Of a DNA stretch of 64,000 nt, positions 47,958-56,692 are shown in pieces. The stretch is from NCBI RefSeq assembly GCF_900111645.1, contig NZ_FOHQ01000003.1:1-64000 (forward strand), read 5' to 3'. A model generated the notes under the pieces. That model did no database searches. It was not told the origin of the DNA and worked only from the letters and a program-made list of their open reading frames with translations. This DNA comes from Methanococcoides vulcani (GTDB lineage: Archaea; Halobacteriota; Methanosarcinia; Methanosarcinales; Methanosarcinaceae). How positions within the stretch are numbered: the first letter of the stretch is position 1; every line of letters starts with the position of its first letter. The translations under genes were made by a program, and so were the position numbers.

Positions 47958-48389
47958 TCAGGCTTTATCCTGGCAGTAGCGCTCGAGTATTTTATTGACT
48001 ATTCTCCCACTGCTGTATAGTGGACACTTCAGGGATTCATCGATACGTGTGACCTTTGCCTGAAAACCTTTTTCTTTCAGGCTTTTCTGGAGTTCATCAA
48101 TATCAAAGGTCTGGTCGTGACCAAGAACGATGATGTCAGGTTCGATCTCATACAAAGGCTCGAAAATATCCTTTTCACTTCCAAGTAATGCCTTATCAAC
48201 TACCCTCAAAGCACTTATTACATTAAGTCTTTGGTCTTCAGGAACAATGGGCTTTGCTTTGTGCCTTATCATGGAATCCCTTGCAACCAGAACATAAAGT
48301 TCATCACCAAGAGCACGGGCACTACTTAAGAAGAAAACATGTCCGGGATGCAAAAGATCGAAAGTTCCTGTGGCAAGTACTCGTTTCAA
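47958..48389 (-). CDS. ribL: Archaeal FAD synthase RibL
   Basis: A 143-residue single-domain cytidylyltransferase-like enzyme. GTFDLLHPGHVFFLSSARAL contains the HxGH motif and YSSGRIVNKI the C-terminal nucleotide signature. This is the size and layout of archaeal RibL, which adenylylates FMN to FAD. TTG start with AGGGTGATC upstream. Near ribH, consistent with flavin cofactor supply. Confidence 0.88.
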   Translation of the reverse strand: MKRVLATGTFDLLHPGHVFFLSSARALGDELYVLVARDSMIRHKAKPIVPEDQRLNVISALRVVDKALLGSEKDIFEPLYEIEPDIIVLGHDQTFDIDELQKSLKEKGFQAKVTRIDESLKCPLYSSGRIVNKILERYCQDKA

Positions 48390-48509
48390 GAAAGATCACC
48401 CTAAAGATATGGATTAATGGATTTATAGATCGATGGATCTTACAGTTCAGGTAATGAACACAACCTTAATAATATTATGCAGGGGATAAGCAACAGGTAA
48501 TTCTATTGA

Positions 48510-49307
48510 TCAGTGTTCCCTTTTCAGGACTTCATTACGGAACTTCCTGTAGCAGCCTTCAATGAGGCCAAGCTCTCCCTCGATGTTCAGGATATCAAAG
48601 TCGAATATCTCGGCGAACTCCTTTACGATATCATCGAACTTCTTTTCATAACGCAGTCCGGTATCCAATTTTGCCACCTTCTTATAGCCAACTGCATCAA
48701 AAACGAATTTAGAGGTCTCAACATCATTTGCGTCCTTACCGAAGCCACCGGCAACAAGCATATCTCCCCAGTTTGCAGCCCACATGGGTGTCAGGAAAAA
48801 GGTACCTATTCCTTTGAAACTCTTGAGGTGATGCAGATATGCCTCTCTGCCTCCAAGCACTGCCCCGATGCAATCATCGATGATCTCACCGTTCTCTTCC
48901 TTGAGAATACATATCTTGCACTCAAGATCCCCGAGGTCGCTTTCAACGTCACCCAGGACATTACCGCAAAGTCCGTAAAATAAGAGAATTCCTTCTGAGT
49001 AAGATGCCATTTCCTCGACCTTTGAATAAACCTCTGACTTGAGGTTGGATGGTACAGCATGTAATGCAAATTCAAGTATATTTATGACAAAGCAATAAGG
49101 ATCAGCACATTGATCTGAGCACCGGAATGCAAGGCTGGCTTCAGGCACAAGTTTGTAAGAAACACCGATATCATCCAGTTTCTGTACAAGGCCACTGCAG
49201 TCCTTGTTCTCGACCACGATCAGGTTATCTATCAAAGGATCATGTTCAACAAGATGAACGATCTCATCTTCGAACATCCTGCATCCTATCAGGCTTATTA
49301 CAGGCAT
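48510..49307 (-). CDS. DUF1638 protein
   Basis: A 265-residue protein of the DUF1638 family found in Methanosarcinales. It has a Cys-rich centre (FRCSDQCADPYCFV, LLFYGLCGNVLGD, LECKICILKEENGE) suggesting metal or corrinoid-related function. ATG 49307 follows AGAGGAG. No biochemical role is established for the family as far as I know. Confidence 0.8.
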   Translation of the reverse strand: MPVISLIGCRMFEDEIVHLVEHDPLIDNLIVVENKDCSGLVQKLDDIGVSYKLVPEASLAFRCSDQCADPYCFVINILEFALHAVPSNLKSEVYSKVEEMASYSEGILLFYGLCGNVLGDVESDLGDLECKICILKEENGEIIDDCIGAVLGGREAYLHHLKSFKGIGTFFLTPMWAANWGDMLVAGGFGKDANDVETSKFVFDAVGYKKVAKLDTGLRYEKKFDDIVKEFAEIFDFDILNIEGELGLIEGCYRKFRNEVLKREH

Positions 49308-49503
49308 AGGTCTACTCCTCTTTCAACAGGTAGATAATGTTGCAGGCCGGAACTATATAAGGATGCCTACGATCGTTATGCCATAGCAGAATTATGGGGA
49401 CGAACACAATAAAAAGATAATAAAAAAATGAATGAAAAGTCAGATGCAGGTCTCGAAATTGCCTGCAACTGATAAGTTCTTAAATATATTCTCAAATGTC
49501 TTC

Positions 49504-51096
49504 TCAACGATTATTTCCATAGCACTTTTCAAGGTGATCCACTGCTGGTGGAGTCGTAACAAGACTTACACCAATTGCAACTATCATTGCGAGTGGGGTT
49601 GCCACAAGGATCGGGTCAATAACTGTCCATGTGCCTGTAAGCAATGTCTCTGTGCCAAAGATAGCCTGGCAGATACCAAGAGGTGCTGCTTCTTTTGCAT
49701 GGATGAAAGTAAGCCAGAAGAGACTGCTGAAAGTACCAACAATAAGACTTGCAATTGCACCCTCACGGGTCATTCTCTTCCAGAACAGTGCACCCATATA
49801 CGTCGGGAGGAAAGCTGCTGCACAAAGTCCAAAGAATATAGCAGTAGCTCTTGCAATGATGCTGATTGGCAAAATGTATGCAAGGATGACACTGAACAGG
49901 ATGGTCACTGAGATACCAATTTTTGTAACGTCGACGGTCTTTCCTGCATTACCCTTCATCAGGAACTCGCGATAGAAGTCGTGCCCGATGGCTGTTCCCA
50001 TTGTGTGGAACTGTGAGCTCAGGGTTGACATTGCAGCTGCAAGAAGGGTTATCATGAAGACTATGACAAACATCTCAGGCATTGCACTGTTGATGTATTC
50101 GGGCATAATGACGTCCATATTTCCTTTTGCAACTTCAATGGAAAGCATCCCGGTAGTATTAAAGAAATAAACGTTGGAAAGTCCACCTACGATATATGCA
50201 ACTCCTGCCATCATGAGGATGAAAGGACCACCAGCAAAGACTGCCCTGTTCAGGGATTTCTTGCTGTCAACGGTCATGAACCTGACTGCAAGCTGTGGCT
50301 GTGCAAGCACACCGATACCCACACCAAGGATGATGGTTGACACCATGGTCCACCAGATAGGCGAACCAAAGACCGGCATTGCTGTCCATCCCTGATGACC
50401 ACCTGCAGCCAGTGATTCCGGTACAAGAGGTGCAAGATCCGTAAGTGCCTGATGAGCTTCAACGATACCACCAAGCTTTGCATAGGTAAGTGCCAGAAGG
50501 ACTGCCATACCACCGAGCATAAGGGTTCCCTGAAGTGCATCGGTGTACATAACAGCAAGCAATCCACCTGTGATAACATAAGCAGCAACAATAACTGTCA
50601 GGATAAGGACAGCAATATCATAATCGACAGAAAGTGCGGTTTCCATGAACCTTGCACCGCCGATCAGGACGATTCCTGCATAAAGAGGCATGAACAAAGC
50701 GATAAGAGCACCGGAATAGCCCTGAATGAAACGTGACTGGAATCGTCTTCCCAGAAGTTCGGGGAATGTAACAGCATTAAGGTTCACACCGATCCTTCTT
50801 GTCCTTGAACCGAAGAAAATGAATGCAATAAAGATACCTACAAAGATGTTCATGAACACGAGCCAGAGGGTTCCCAGACCAAGTGTTCCTGTCACACCAC
50901 CAAAACCAATGATCGCAGCCGTACTGATAAAAGCTGCACCATAGGAAAGTGCAAGAATGTAAGGATTGACATTCCTTCCGGCGAGCATATAGTCGTCGAC
51001 CTCTTTAGTTCTCCTGTATGCAAGCCAGCCACAATAGAACACAGCGAGCATATAGATCAGGACAAATATTCCCAGAGTTGAAGTACTGACCGCCAT
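49504..51096 (-). CDS. SSS-family sodium/solute symporter
   Basis: A 530-residue transporter with 13 predicted helices, typical of the SSS (PutP/PanF) family. AGRNVNPYILALSYGAAFIS, GVGIGVLAQPQLAVRFM and LLAAAMSTLSSQFHTMGTAI (Na2-site helix) are characteristic. The substrate cannot be assigned. It begins one base after a 39-residue accessory peptide gene. Confidence 0.93.
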   Translation of the reverse strand: MAVSTSTLGIFVLIYMLAVFYCGWLAYRRTKEVDDYMLAGRNVNPYILALSYGAAFISTAAIIGFGGVTGTLGLGTLWLVFMNIFVGIFIAFIFFGSRTRRIGVNLNAVTFPELLGRRFQSRFIQGYSGALIALFMPLYAGIVLIGGARFMETALSVDYDIAVLILTVIVAAYVITGGLLAVMYTDALQGTLMLGGMAVLLALTYAKLGGIVEAHQALTDLAPLVPESLAAGGHQGWTAMPVFGSPIWWTMVSTIILGVGIGVLAQPQLAVRFMTVDSKKSLNRAVFAGGPFILMMAGVAYIVGGLSNVYFFNTTGMLSIEVAKGNMDVIMPEYINSAMPEMFVIVFMITLLAAAMSTLSSQFHTMGTAIGHDFYREFLMKGNAGKTVDVTKIGISVTILFSVILAYILPISIIARATAIFFGLCAAAFLPTYMGALFWKRMTREGAIASLIVGTFSSLFWLTFIHAKEAAPLGICQAIFGTETLLTGTWTVIDPILVATPLAMIVAIGVSLVTTPPAVDHLEKCYGNNR

Positions 51097-51097
51097 C

Positions 51098-51217
51098 TTA
51101 GCACTCCTCGTCCTCTTCTTCGTTCCACTTTAAAAGCCCATAGACCATACATCCCAGTGCACTTACAATGCACAGGACATATGCTAACCATATTTGAGGA
51201 TCATCGATACCTAACAT
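51098..51217 (-). CDS. Symporter small accessory protein
   Basis: A 39-residue peptide: LGIDDPQIWLAYVLCIVSAL, a transmembrane helix ending in GLLKWNEEEDEEC. ATG 51217 follows GTGGT. This fits the small membrane proteins found directly upstream of SSS symporters in archaea and bacteria, thought to be subunits. The stop is one base before the symporter ATG. Confidence 0.8.
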   Translation of the reverse strand: MLGIDDPQIWLAYVLCIVSALGCMVYGLLKWNEEEDEEC

Positions 51218-51443
51218 TACTACCACTTGCCATTATTTTGATTGATGCTTGCTAACACGTAGCAAGCTCGGATAATGGTAATTGTTAACAAGTACCATAC
51301 TTTAATGTTTCGAAAAATTTCCTGAAAAATATTGCAATTGATTGAACAAAAAAAGACATCAATGGAACTGAAAGCACAGAGATGTTCCAAGATGGACAAA
51401 ACTTCATTATAAGCACATCATAAAAGGAAAAAAGAAAAATGAT

Positions 51444-51596
51444 CTAAGAAGATATGAGATCAATTATCTCAATCTCAATTGTCTCAGGATCAAGAAGAGC
51501 AACTGTCCTTCTACCGGTAAGCACTCCTGCAGTTTCACCCGGATTTACAATTGGTGTGCCCTTTACTTCAACCACACCGGTTACAGGAAATAGTTA
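51444..51596 (-). pseudogene. Metallophosphoesterase C-terminal relic
   Basis: The frame reads VEVKGTPIVNPGETAGVLTG and RRTVALLDPETIEIEIIDLI, the closing strands of YfcE/MJ0936-type phosphodiesterases (normally GT..INPGS..). Nothing of the metal-binding N-terminus precedes it. The frame ends in a TAG, the only such end among recognisable coding pieces, in a fragment. Confidence 0.6.
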
Positions 51597-51680
51597 TTTA
51601 TCGATACAAGGCTAAGGATAGATAGGGGTACGGGATAAATTTACAGCAAAGTAAGTAACACTACTGTTTGGTTATTTTCC

Positions 51681-52313
51681 ATGGCAAAAATCAAACCATT
51701 TGAAAGGTATACATGTAAATATGATAACTGGTTCGAGGAGAACAGGCCTGTCTATGAATCAGAGCTTGGAGCATTAAGGGTTAATATGCCACCATATGCA
51801 AGAGGACTCGAGATCGGTGTTGGTTCAGGCAGGTTTGCAGTTCCATTGGGAATTCATTTTGGTGTGGACCCATCTCCCAGAATGTTGAATATCGCCCGCA
51901 ACAGGGGTATCGAGGGAATCTATGGTGTGGCTGAACAACTACCTTTTGCAGATTCCAGTTTCGACCTTGTATTAATGGTCACAACTATCTGTTTTCTGGA
52001 TGATATTAAATCTGCATTCAGGGAAGTAAAGAGGATCCTGAATCCTGATGGTTCTTTTATTATAGGGTTTATAGATAAGAACAGCTCTGTTGGCAGATCA
52101 TATCAGGAGAAAAAGAAGAAAAGTGTATTCTATGAAATTGCCACTTTCTATTCTGTGGAGGAGGTCGTAAAGCTGCTTAAAAGTTCGGGTTTTGATGACT
52201 TTTATTTCACCCAGACCATCTTCAGGGACCTGAAGGATATACAGTATTTAGAACCTGTAGGGTCAGGCCATGGGAAAGGGTCCTTTGTGGTTGTCAGAGC
52301 TGTAAAACAATAA
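51681..52313 (+). CDS. Class I SAM-dependent methyltransferase
   Basis: A 210-residue Rossmann methyltransferase of the UbiE/Methyltransf_11 type. Motif I is LEIGVGSGRFAVPLG, followed by VDPSPRMLNIAR, ADSSFDLVLMVTTI and EVKRILNPDGSFIIGF. Substrate unknown. No clear ribosome site; possibly leaderless. Confidence 0.9.
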   Translation: MAKIKPFERYTCKYDNWFEENRPVYESELGALRVNMPPYARGLEIGVGSGRFAVPLGIHFGVDPSPRMLNIARNRGIEGIYGVAEQLPFADSSFDLVLMVTTICFLDDIKSAFREVKRILNPDGSFIIGFIDKNSSVGRSYQEKKKKSVFYEIATFYSVEEVVKLLKSSGFDDFYFTQTIFRDLKDIQYLEPVGSGHGKGSFVVVRAVKQ

Positions 52314-52447
52314 CTACTTTTTGAAATGAGCTTACGTAGAAAGGGCTGTGCATTTGAACAGATCTTTTTCCCTCTTGATATTGATAAGAGAGATTAACCT
52401 CCAATAATCGAGTTTCTGTTAGAGAGGTCGAATATAGAAATGTGTAG

Positions 52448-52657
52448 AAATTTCGTTTACCCGGAAATACGGATTTCAAAGTAGCAACATCGGGCAAAAT
52501 GGCCTTTGAAGAAATGGATTATATAGAAGTCATGAGATTTGTTAGTTGTGGTGGCTGCTCCGGCAAAAGAGCAGTTGCAAGACCCGTGGAAAAGTAGCTG
52601 GAAGATTTTGGTAATGAGAAGTTTGAATCCAGCAGAGACTATTATGATGTTGGGATA
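52448..52657 (+). pseudogene. CGGC-domain protein relic
   Basis: The frame reads LPGNTDFKVATSGKMAFEEM and VMRFVSCGGCSGKRAVARPV, the centre of CGGC-domain proteins, then a TAG (52595-52597 by my reading) and LEDFGNEKFESSRDYYDVGI before joining the phosphoribosyltransferase frame. The N-terminal Cys part is missing and a second TAG lies at 52445. A decayed gene seems likelier than a functional one. Confidence 0.55.
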
Positions 52658-52726
52658 TTGGCAAGGTCAAAACTAAGTATAAAAATCAATATTCGAAACA
52701 TTTTTTATAGAATGCTAATATATTCT

Positions 52727-53437
52727 ATGTCAATGGCAGCTGCAAATAAATATCCACCTGCTGACCACACCTCATTTAAATGTGATTTGATGGGTTTTAG
52801 AGAAGCACATAGCCTTGCTAAAATACTTGTTAAAAAAATAAAAGATTCTGGATATTTGCCTGACATCATAATTGCGATAGGTAGAGGTGGGTATGTACCT
52901 GCCAGGCTTGTATGCGATTTTCTGCTTTTTGATGACCTGACAACAATAAAGATCGAGCACTACAAAAGGGCAGCAGACATTCAAGAGACGGCAAAGCTCA
53001 AGTTTCCACTCTCTGTTGATATTCATGGTAAAAATATCCTTGTTGTTGATGATGTTACAGATACGGGTAAAACGCTAAGTCTTGCCGTAGAATACCTGAA
53101 ATGCCTTAAACCGGCAGAGATCAAAACGGCAGTCCTCCAGCATAAAATATGTTCGGATTTCGTGCCGGATTATTATGCCAAAAAGATAGTTAAATGGCGC
53201 TGGATCGTTTACCCATGGGCTGCTTACGAAGATCTCGTAGGATTTACCGAAAAGATAATTGCTGACAGGAGTTTAACCCCCAAGCAAATTTGTAACGAGT
53301 TTGATGCCTGCTACAGTATAACTATAAAACAATCGGATCTGATAGAAATACTTGAAGACCTGAATGAGAGAGGAGGTATAGAGTGCATTGATAATAAAGA
53401 GAATATGTTATGGAGAAAAGCAAACGTATCGAAGTAA
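52727..53437 (+). CDS. Phosphoribosyltransferase with C-terminal winged helix
   Basis: About 236 residues. Residues ~10-165 form a type I PRTase (DIIIAIGRGGYVPARLVCD; PRPP loop VVDDVTDTGKTL; DYYAKKIVKWRWIVYPWAAY), as in archaeal xanthine/hypoxanthine-type enzymes. Residues ~175-236 resemble a winged helix (LTPKQICNEFDACYSITIKQ). The frame is open upstream into the CGGC relic; ATG 52727 is chosen as the family start, with 52712 and 52733 as alternatives. No ribosome site is evident. Confidence 0.85.
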   Translation: MSMAAANKYPPADHTSFKCDLMGFREAHSLAKILVKKIKDSGYLPDIIIAIGRGGYVPARLVCDFLLFDDLTTIKIEHYKRAADIQETAKLKFPLSVDIHGKNILVVDDVTDTGKTLSLAVEYLKCLKPAEIKTAVLQHKICSDFVPDYYAKKIVKWRWIVYPWAAYEDLVGFTEKIIADRSLTPKQICNEFDACYSITIKQSDLIEILEDLNERGGIECIDNKENMLWRKANVSK

Positions 53438-53537
53438 ATCGTGGATAAGTAGATTGCAAGTTCTTTGATCTACATAAAAAATAAGTCGGAAATCACCTCA
53501 TGGAGCAACTAAGTCATATTTTTCCATTATTTCATTC

Positions 53538-53826
53538 TCAGTCGTATTTCACTTCTTTTGATATCCGATCAGGTGTCCATGGAGGATCCCAGACCAACTC
53601 GACTTCTGCCTTCTTTATACCGTCAATCGATTCAACCTTCTGCTTGACATTATCCAGAATCACTGCAGCCATTGGGCAACCTGGCGTTGTCAGGGTCATT
53701 TTGATATGGGCTCGGTCGCCTTCAGCATCTACATCGTACAACTAATCCAAGGTCCACGATATTGATCAGGATTTCGGGATCGTAGCATTTCTTAAGAACT
53801 TCCATCACATCTTCTTTAGTGACCAT
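53538..53826 (-). pseudogene. MIP18/DUF59 (SufT-like) gene with a one-base frameshift
   Basis: From ATG 53826 (GGAG upstream) the frame reads VTKEDVMEVLKKCYDPEI and NIVDLGLV, then shifts at about 53740; the other frame continues YDVDAEGDRAHIKMTLTTPG-CPMAAVI to TGA at 53538. Removing one G in GTTGTACGATG restores one ~95-residue MIP18-family protein with the conserved DPE and TTPGCP motifs (Fe-S carrier or assembly). Either a mutation or a sequencing error. 53438-53537 and 53827-54111 hold no other gene. Confidence 0.75.
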
Positions 53827-54111
53827 AGGCATCCACTCCTTATCCTTTGCACTTTATGATAATAACTAAATACAGTAGTTCGCTAATTTCAGTTTAAACT
53901 CATATAAACGACATCATATGATACATTTATATGTGGTAAAATTCCCTCCTCATGCATTTCCAATCGTGAATCAGCGCAGAGATCTTAATCATAAATTAAG
54001 TCGATCAAAACATGCAAACCAAATAAGAACACTTATATTTATTTTGAGTGGCAAAGTTAGGTATATATGTAAAAAATACGAATAATTGTTTACTTGTAAG
54101 GGAGTGATTTT

Positions 54112-54423
54112 ATGGTAGAATCTGACATCGTTGAGTTAGTTAAGTTACACAAAGAATTAGAAGAGTTTCAGAAAAAAATTGCAGCTAGAGTGTCACTCGA
54201 TGAATTATTAGATGAATCGTTTATGAGAACATACACCTTCTTTGGATTTAGTACTGTTCAACAATTTATAGATGCCTGTGAAGGACTTATCGGGATTGCT
54301 TATTCAGATATCGATAAAAACGATGAAAAATTCAACGCGTACATCAGGGACAATACCTCATTTGATAACTGGTCTGAAATGATTGGTAAGGCAACTATGA
54401 TATGGGCAGAGAAACAATTATAA
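54112..54423 (+). CDS. Unknown helical protein, paralog of 24127-24447
   Basis: A 103-residue protein nearly the same as the one at 24127 (shared NTSFDNWSEMIGKAT, LIDEL-like LDELLDESFMR, AYSDIDKNDEK). Both start after GGGAGTGATTTT. It lacks the last three residues of the other copy. Not recognised. A cas1 fragment lies 330 bases downstream. Confidence 0.7.
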   Translation: MVESDIVELVKLHKELEEFQKKIAARVSLDELLDESFMRTYTFFGFSTVQQFIDACEGLIGIAYSDIDKNDEKFNAYIRDNTSFDNWSEMIGKATMIWAEKQL

Positions 54424-54752
54424 AAACAATCAAACAACGGCAGTTAATGCAACTGAGCGTTTTCCAGCAAATTTTAATGAGTTTACAAATAGCAGTGCAT
54501 CACTAACGTCTGTACTTGAATTTGAAATTTTAGCTTCTTTATTGAAAAAGGAATAAAAAAGCTCTCTTCTCTTTTTTATTTTTCAAACCTTTCCACCAAC
54601 AGCTTCACCAATGTCATTTTGGGGATTTCTGAATAAATAATTATTGCAGCCGGGTTCCCGGTCTTGAATTATCAGTAATGGAAATGAACAGGAAATCCGG
54701 AATGAGATGCAGAAACATCTTGATGATCTGGTTTGAAGATCAAAAAGGAATG

Positions 54753-54818
54753 ATCAAGCATAATGTACAGGTTACTGTACTGGATTGGAACGGTAAGTTA
54801 TTGACAACAATGCTCCCT
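54753..54818 (+). pseudogene. cas1: cas1 internal relic
   Basis: Twenty-two codons reading IKHNVQVTVLDWNGKLLTTM-LP match Cas1 residues ~66-87 of the gene at 994-2190 (IKHNVQITILNWDGKLLTTM-LP). The flanking frame is unrelated. A second remnant of the same gene, from a different part than the one at 7293. Confidence 0.8.
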
Positions 54819-55396
54819 TCATTTAGTTTTTTAAATCGTTTCAGGATATCGTGTCTGTTGAAACGGCAAGATTAGAAATAACTGCATAATTTTCGTACTT
54901 CTCCAACACCTCAGGAAGCCTTTTGGGATGAAAGTAAAAATCTTCCGTAATTCTTTTGATTTAAATTTCATTATTCACACGAAAGGAAACAAATATAGAC
55001 ACACATCTCAAGAAGAGGGATGCAGCGGTCAGTGATTATTACATGTTTGTATAACTCTCAAATTATAAATTGCGAAAACGCTTACTGTACGAACAAAATT
55101 TAGGTGTAAGCCCAACCATAACAAGAGGTTATCAGATATTATATCTATCATTTTTACAACCTCTGTTGACCAGTAGTTCATTGTGAGGTTTCATTGTGCT
55201 ATATAGATTACCTGATGCACAGATTTATCAGAAACCATAACGTCAGGATTAAAATATTCAAGCAATGACCAAATGATTGTATTTAAATGTATTATTTTAT
55301 GATTTGGGGATAAAATTATTACAATGTAATGCATATTGGAACGTATTAACATCTGAAAGAAATAGAATGGATGATCTAATATAATAACAAGGGGAC
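54819..55396. other. Gene-poor decayed stretch
   Basis: On the minus strand about 54850-54960 an open stretch reads DFYFHPKRLPEVLEKYENYA, which looks like protein but has no start or extension. From 54960 to 55396 I see no gene, only AT-rich DNA and the promoter of the next gene. 54424-54677 likewise holds only a short fragment (FTNSSASLTSVLEFEILAS). Confidence 0.4.
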
Positions 55397-55693
55397 ATGC
55401 AGGTGAGCAAAAGCAATTCAGAATGGACGATCGTTGGACTTATAGCATTTTTCTCGATACTTGTTTTCACATTTCACATAGGCCAGCTATTATGGGGAAT
55501 CTTTGCAATCGCCTTTGTTTTCTGGTTTTTCATGTTAGCCGACTGTCTGCAAAGGAGCACAGATCATTTTCCCGGTAAAGGGGAGTATGATAAATTGATC
55601 TGGTCGGTTGCCTTAGTTTTCCTGAATTTCATAGGTGCGGTATTGTATTACTATATGGTCAGGAAGCGGGATAACAGTGGACAAATAATATGA
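55397..55693 (+). CDS. Small membrane protein, PLDc_N-like
   Basis: A 98-residue protein with three hydrophobic segments (~14-32, ~36-52, ~70-90). WGIFAIAFVFWFFMLADCLQ and LIWSVALVFLNFIGAVLYYY resemble the short 'PLDc_N' membrane proteins. AAGGGG precedes ATG 55397. It overlaps the next gene by ATGA, so they are co-translated. Confidence 0.7.
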   Translation: MQVSKSNSEWTIVGLIAFFSILVFTFHIGQLLWGIFAIAFVFWFFMLADCLQRSTDHFPGKGEYDKLIWSVALVFLNFIGAVLYYYMVRKRDNSGQII

Positions 55694-56055
55694 GCAAGGA
55701 AACTGCAATAATATTAGGAGTTACTGGCGCCTTTTTTGGAGTTGCCGCTTCTGCATCCACATTATTGGTTGCAGCGTTCAATTTGAGATTTGGCAGCAGA
55801 ATTATAGAATATGCCCCCAGCCCGGTTTTCGGCATCTCAACCTTTATAGTTCTGGGTTTTGGCCTCATAGCACCGGCATTGAGCATACTGGGAATTGCCG
55901 GAGGAAATATTGCTAGAACAGACATGAAAAAGGGTGGCAGATTGATGCTGGTATCCGGCATAATTGGACTTGACCTATTCTTCTGGATGTGGTGGATCAT
56001 CCCGGGAGCATTACTTACAGTTGGTGGAATTCTGGCAATATGGGATAGAGATTGA
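55690..56055 (+). CDS. Small membrane protein of unknown function
   Basis: A 121-residue protein with about four transmembrane segments, Gly/Ala-rich (GVTGAFFGVAASASTLLVAA; FIVLGFGLIAPALSILGIAG; ending in FWMWWIIPGALLTVGGIL). Translationally coupled to the 55397 gene. Resembles generic DUF4064-type membrane proteins. No function assigned. Confidence 0.7.
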   Translation: MSKETAIILGVTGAFFGVAASASTLLVAAFNLRFGSRIIEYAPSPVFGISTFIVLGFGLIAPALSILGIAGGNIARTDMKKGGRLMLVSGIIGLDLFFWMWWIIPGALLTVGGILAIWDRD

Positions 56056-56109
56056 AATTTTCACATCCATATATCCATATTACAACAAAGGATCATGGAA
56101 ATCGGCATG

Positions 56110-56646
56110 TTAATCATGACTTTTTTCTGCCACCAGTTCCTCAAGGGCGCGGGAATAGCTATCAAATGCTCTTTCATTAAAACAAACGATCAGAACTTTC
56201 TCGATAGAACTATCCTTCCCAAGGAAATCAGCGATCTCCCTTACTGCTATCCTGGAAGCCCTGTCCACAGGAAATCCGTATGCACCTGTGCTTATTGAAG
56301 GAAAGGCGATCGTTCTCACACCATTCCTTACCGCAAGCTTCAGGCTGTTACGATAACAGCGAGCCAGCATTTCATCTTCCCCGGAAGTGCCCCCCCTCCA
56401 GATCGGACCGACGGTGTGTATTACCCACTTTGCAGGAAGACGATAGCCCGAAGTGATCTTTGCCTCTCCCGTAGGACAGCCTTTCAGGGTCCGGCATTCT
56501 TCAAGAAGCTGTGGTCCTGCTGCTGCATGTATGGCACCATCCACTCCGCCGCCCCCCAGAAGAGAGTTATTGGCAGCATTTACGATGGCATCGACATCCA
56601 ACTCTACAATGTCACCTTTAGTAACTACTATCCTATCCGACAGCAT
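56110..56646 (-). CDS. Macrodomain (O-acetyl-ADP-ribose deacetylase type)
   Basis: A 178-residue single macrodomain of the MacroD/YmdB group. [19 protein letters not shown] is the ADP-ribose loop, [20 protein letters not shown] and [20 protein letters not shown] the second binding loop. It removes ADP-ribose or deacetylates O-acetyl-ADP-ribose. Convergent with the 55690 gene. Confidence 0.94.
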   Translation of the reverse strand: MLSDRIVVTKGDIVELDVDAIVNAANNSLLGGGGVDGAIHAAAGPQLLEECRTLKGCPTGEAKITSGYRLPAKWVIHTVGPIWRGGTSGEDEMLARCYRNSLKLAVRNGVRTIAFPSISTGAYGFPVDRASRIAVREIADFLGKDSSIEKVLIVCFNERAFDSYSRALEELVAEKSHD

Positions 56647-56692
56647 ACATTATAGGTTGACCTGATAGGATTTTAGAGTTATCCTGCCTGTT

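Noticed and set aside
52499-53437. CGGC domain and phosphoribosyltransferase as one protein through a TAG
   Set aside because: The CGGC part lacks its N-terminus and the join has no domain logic; a relic next to an intact gene is simpler.
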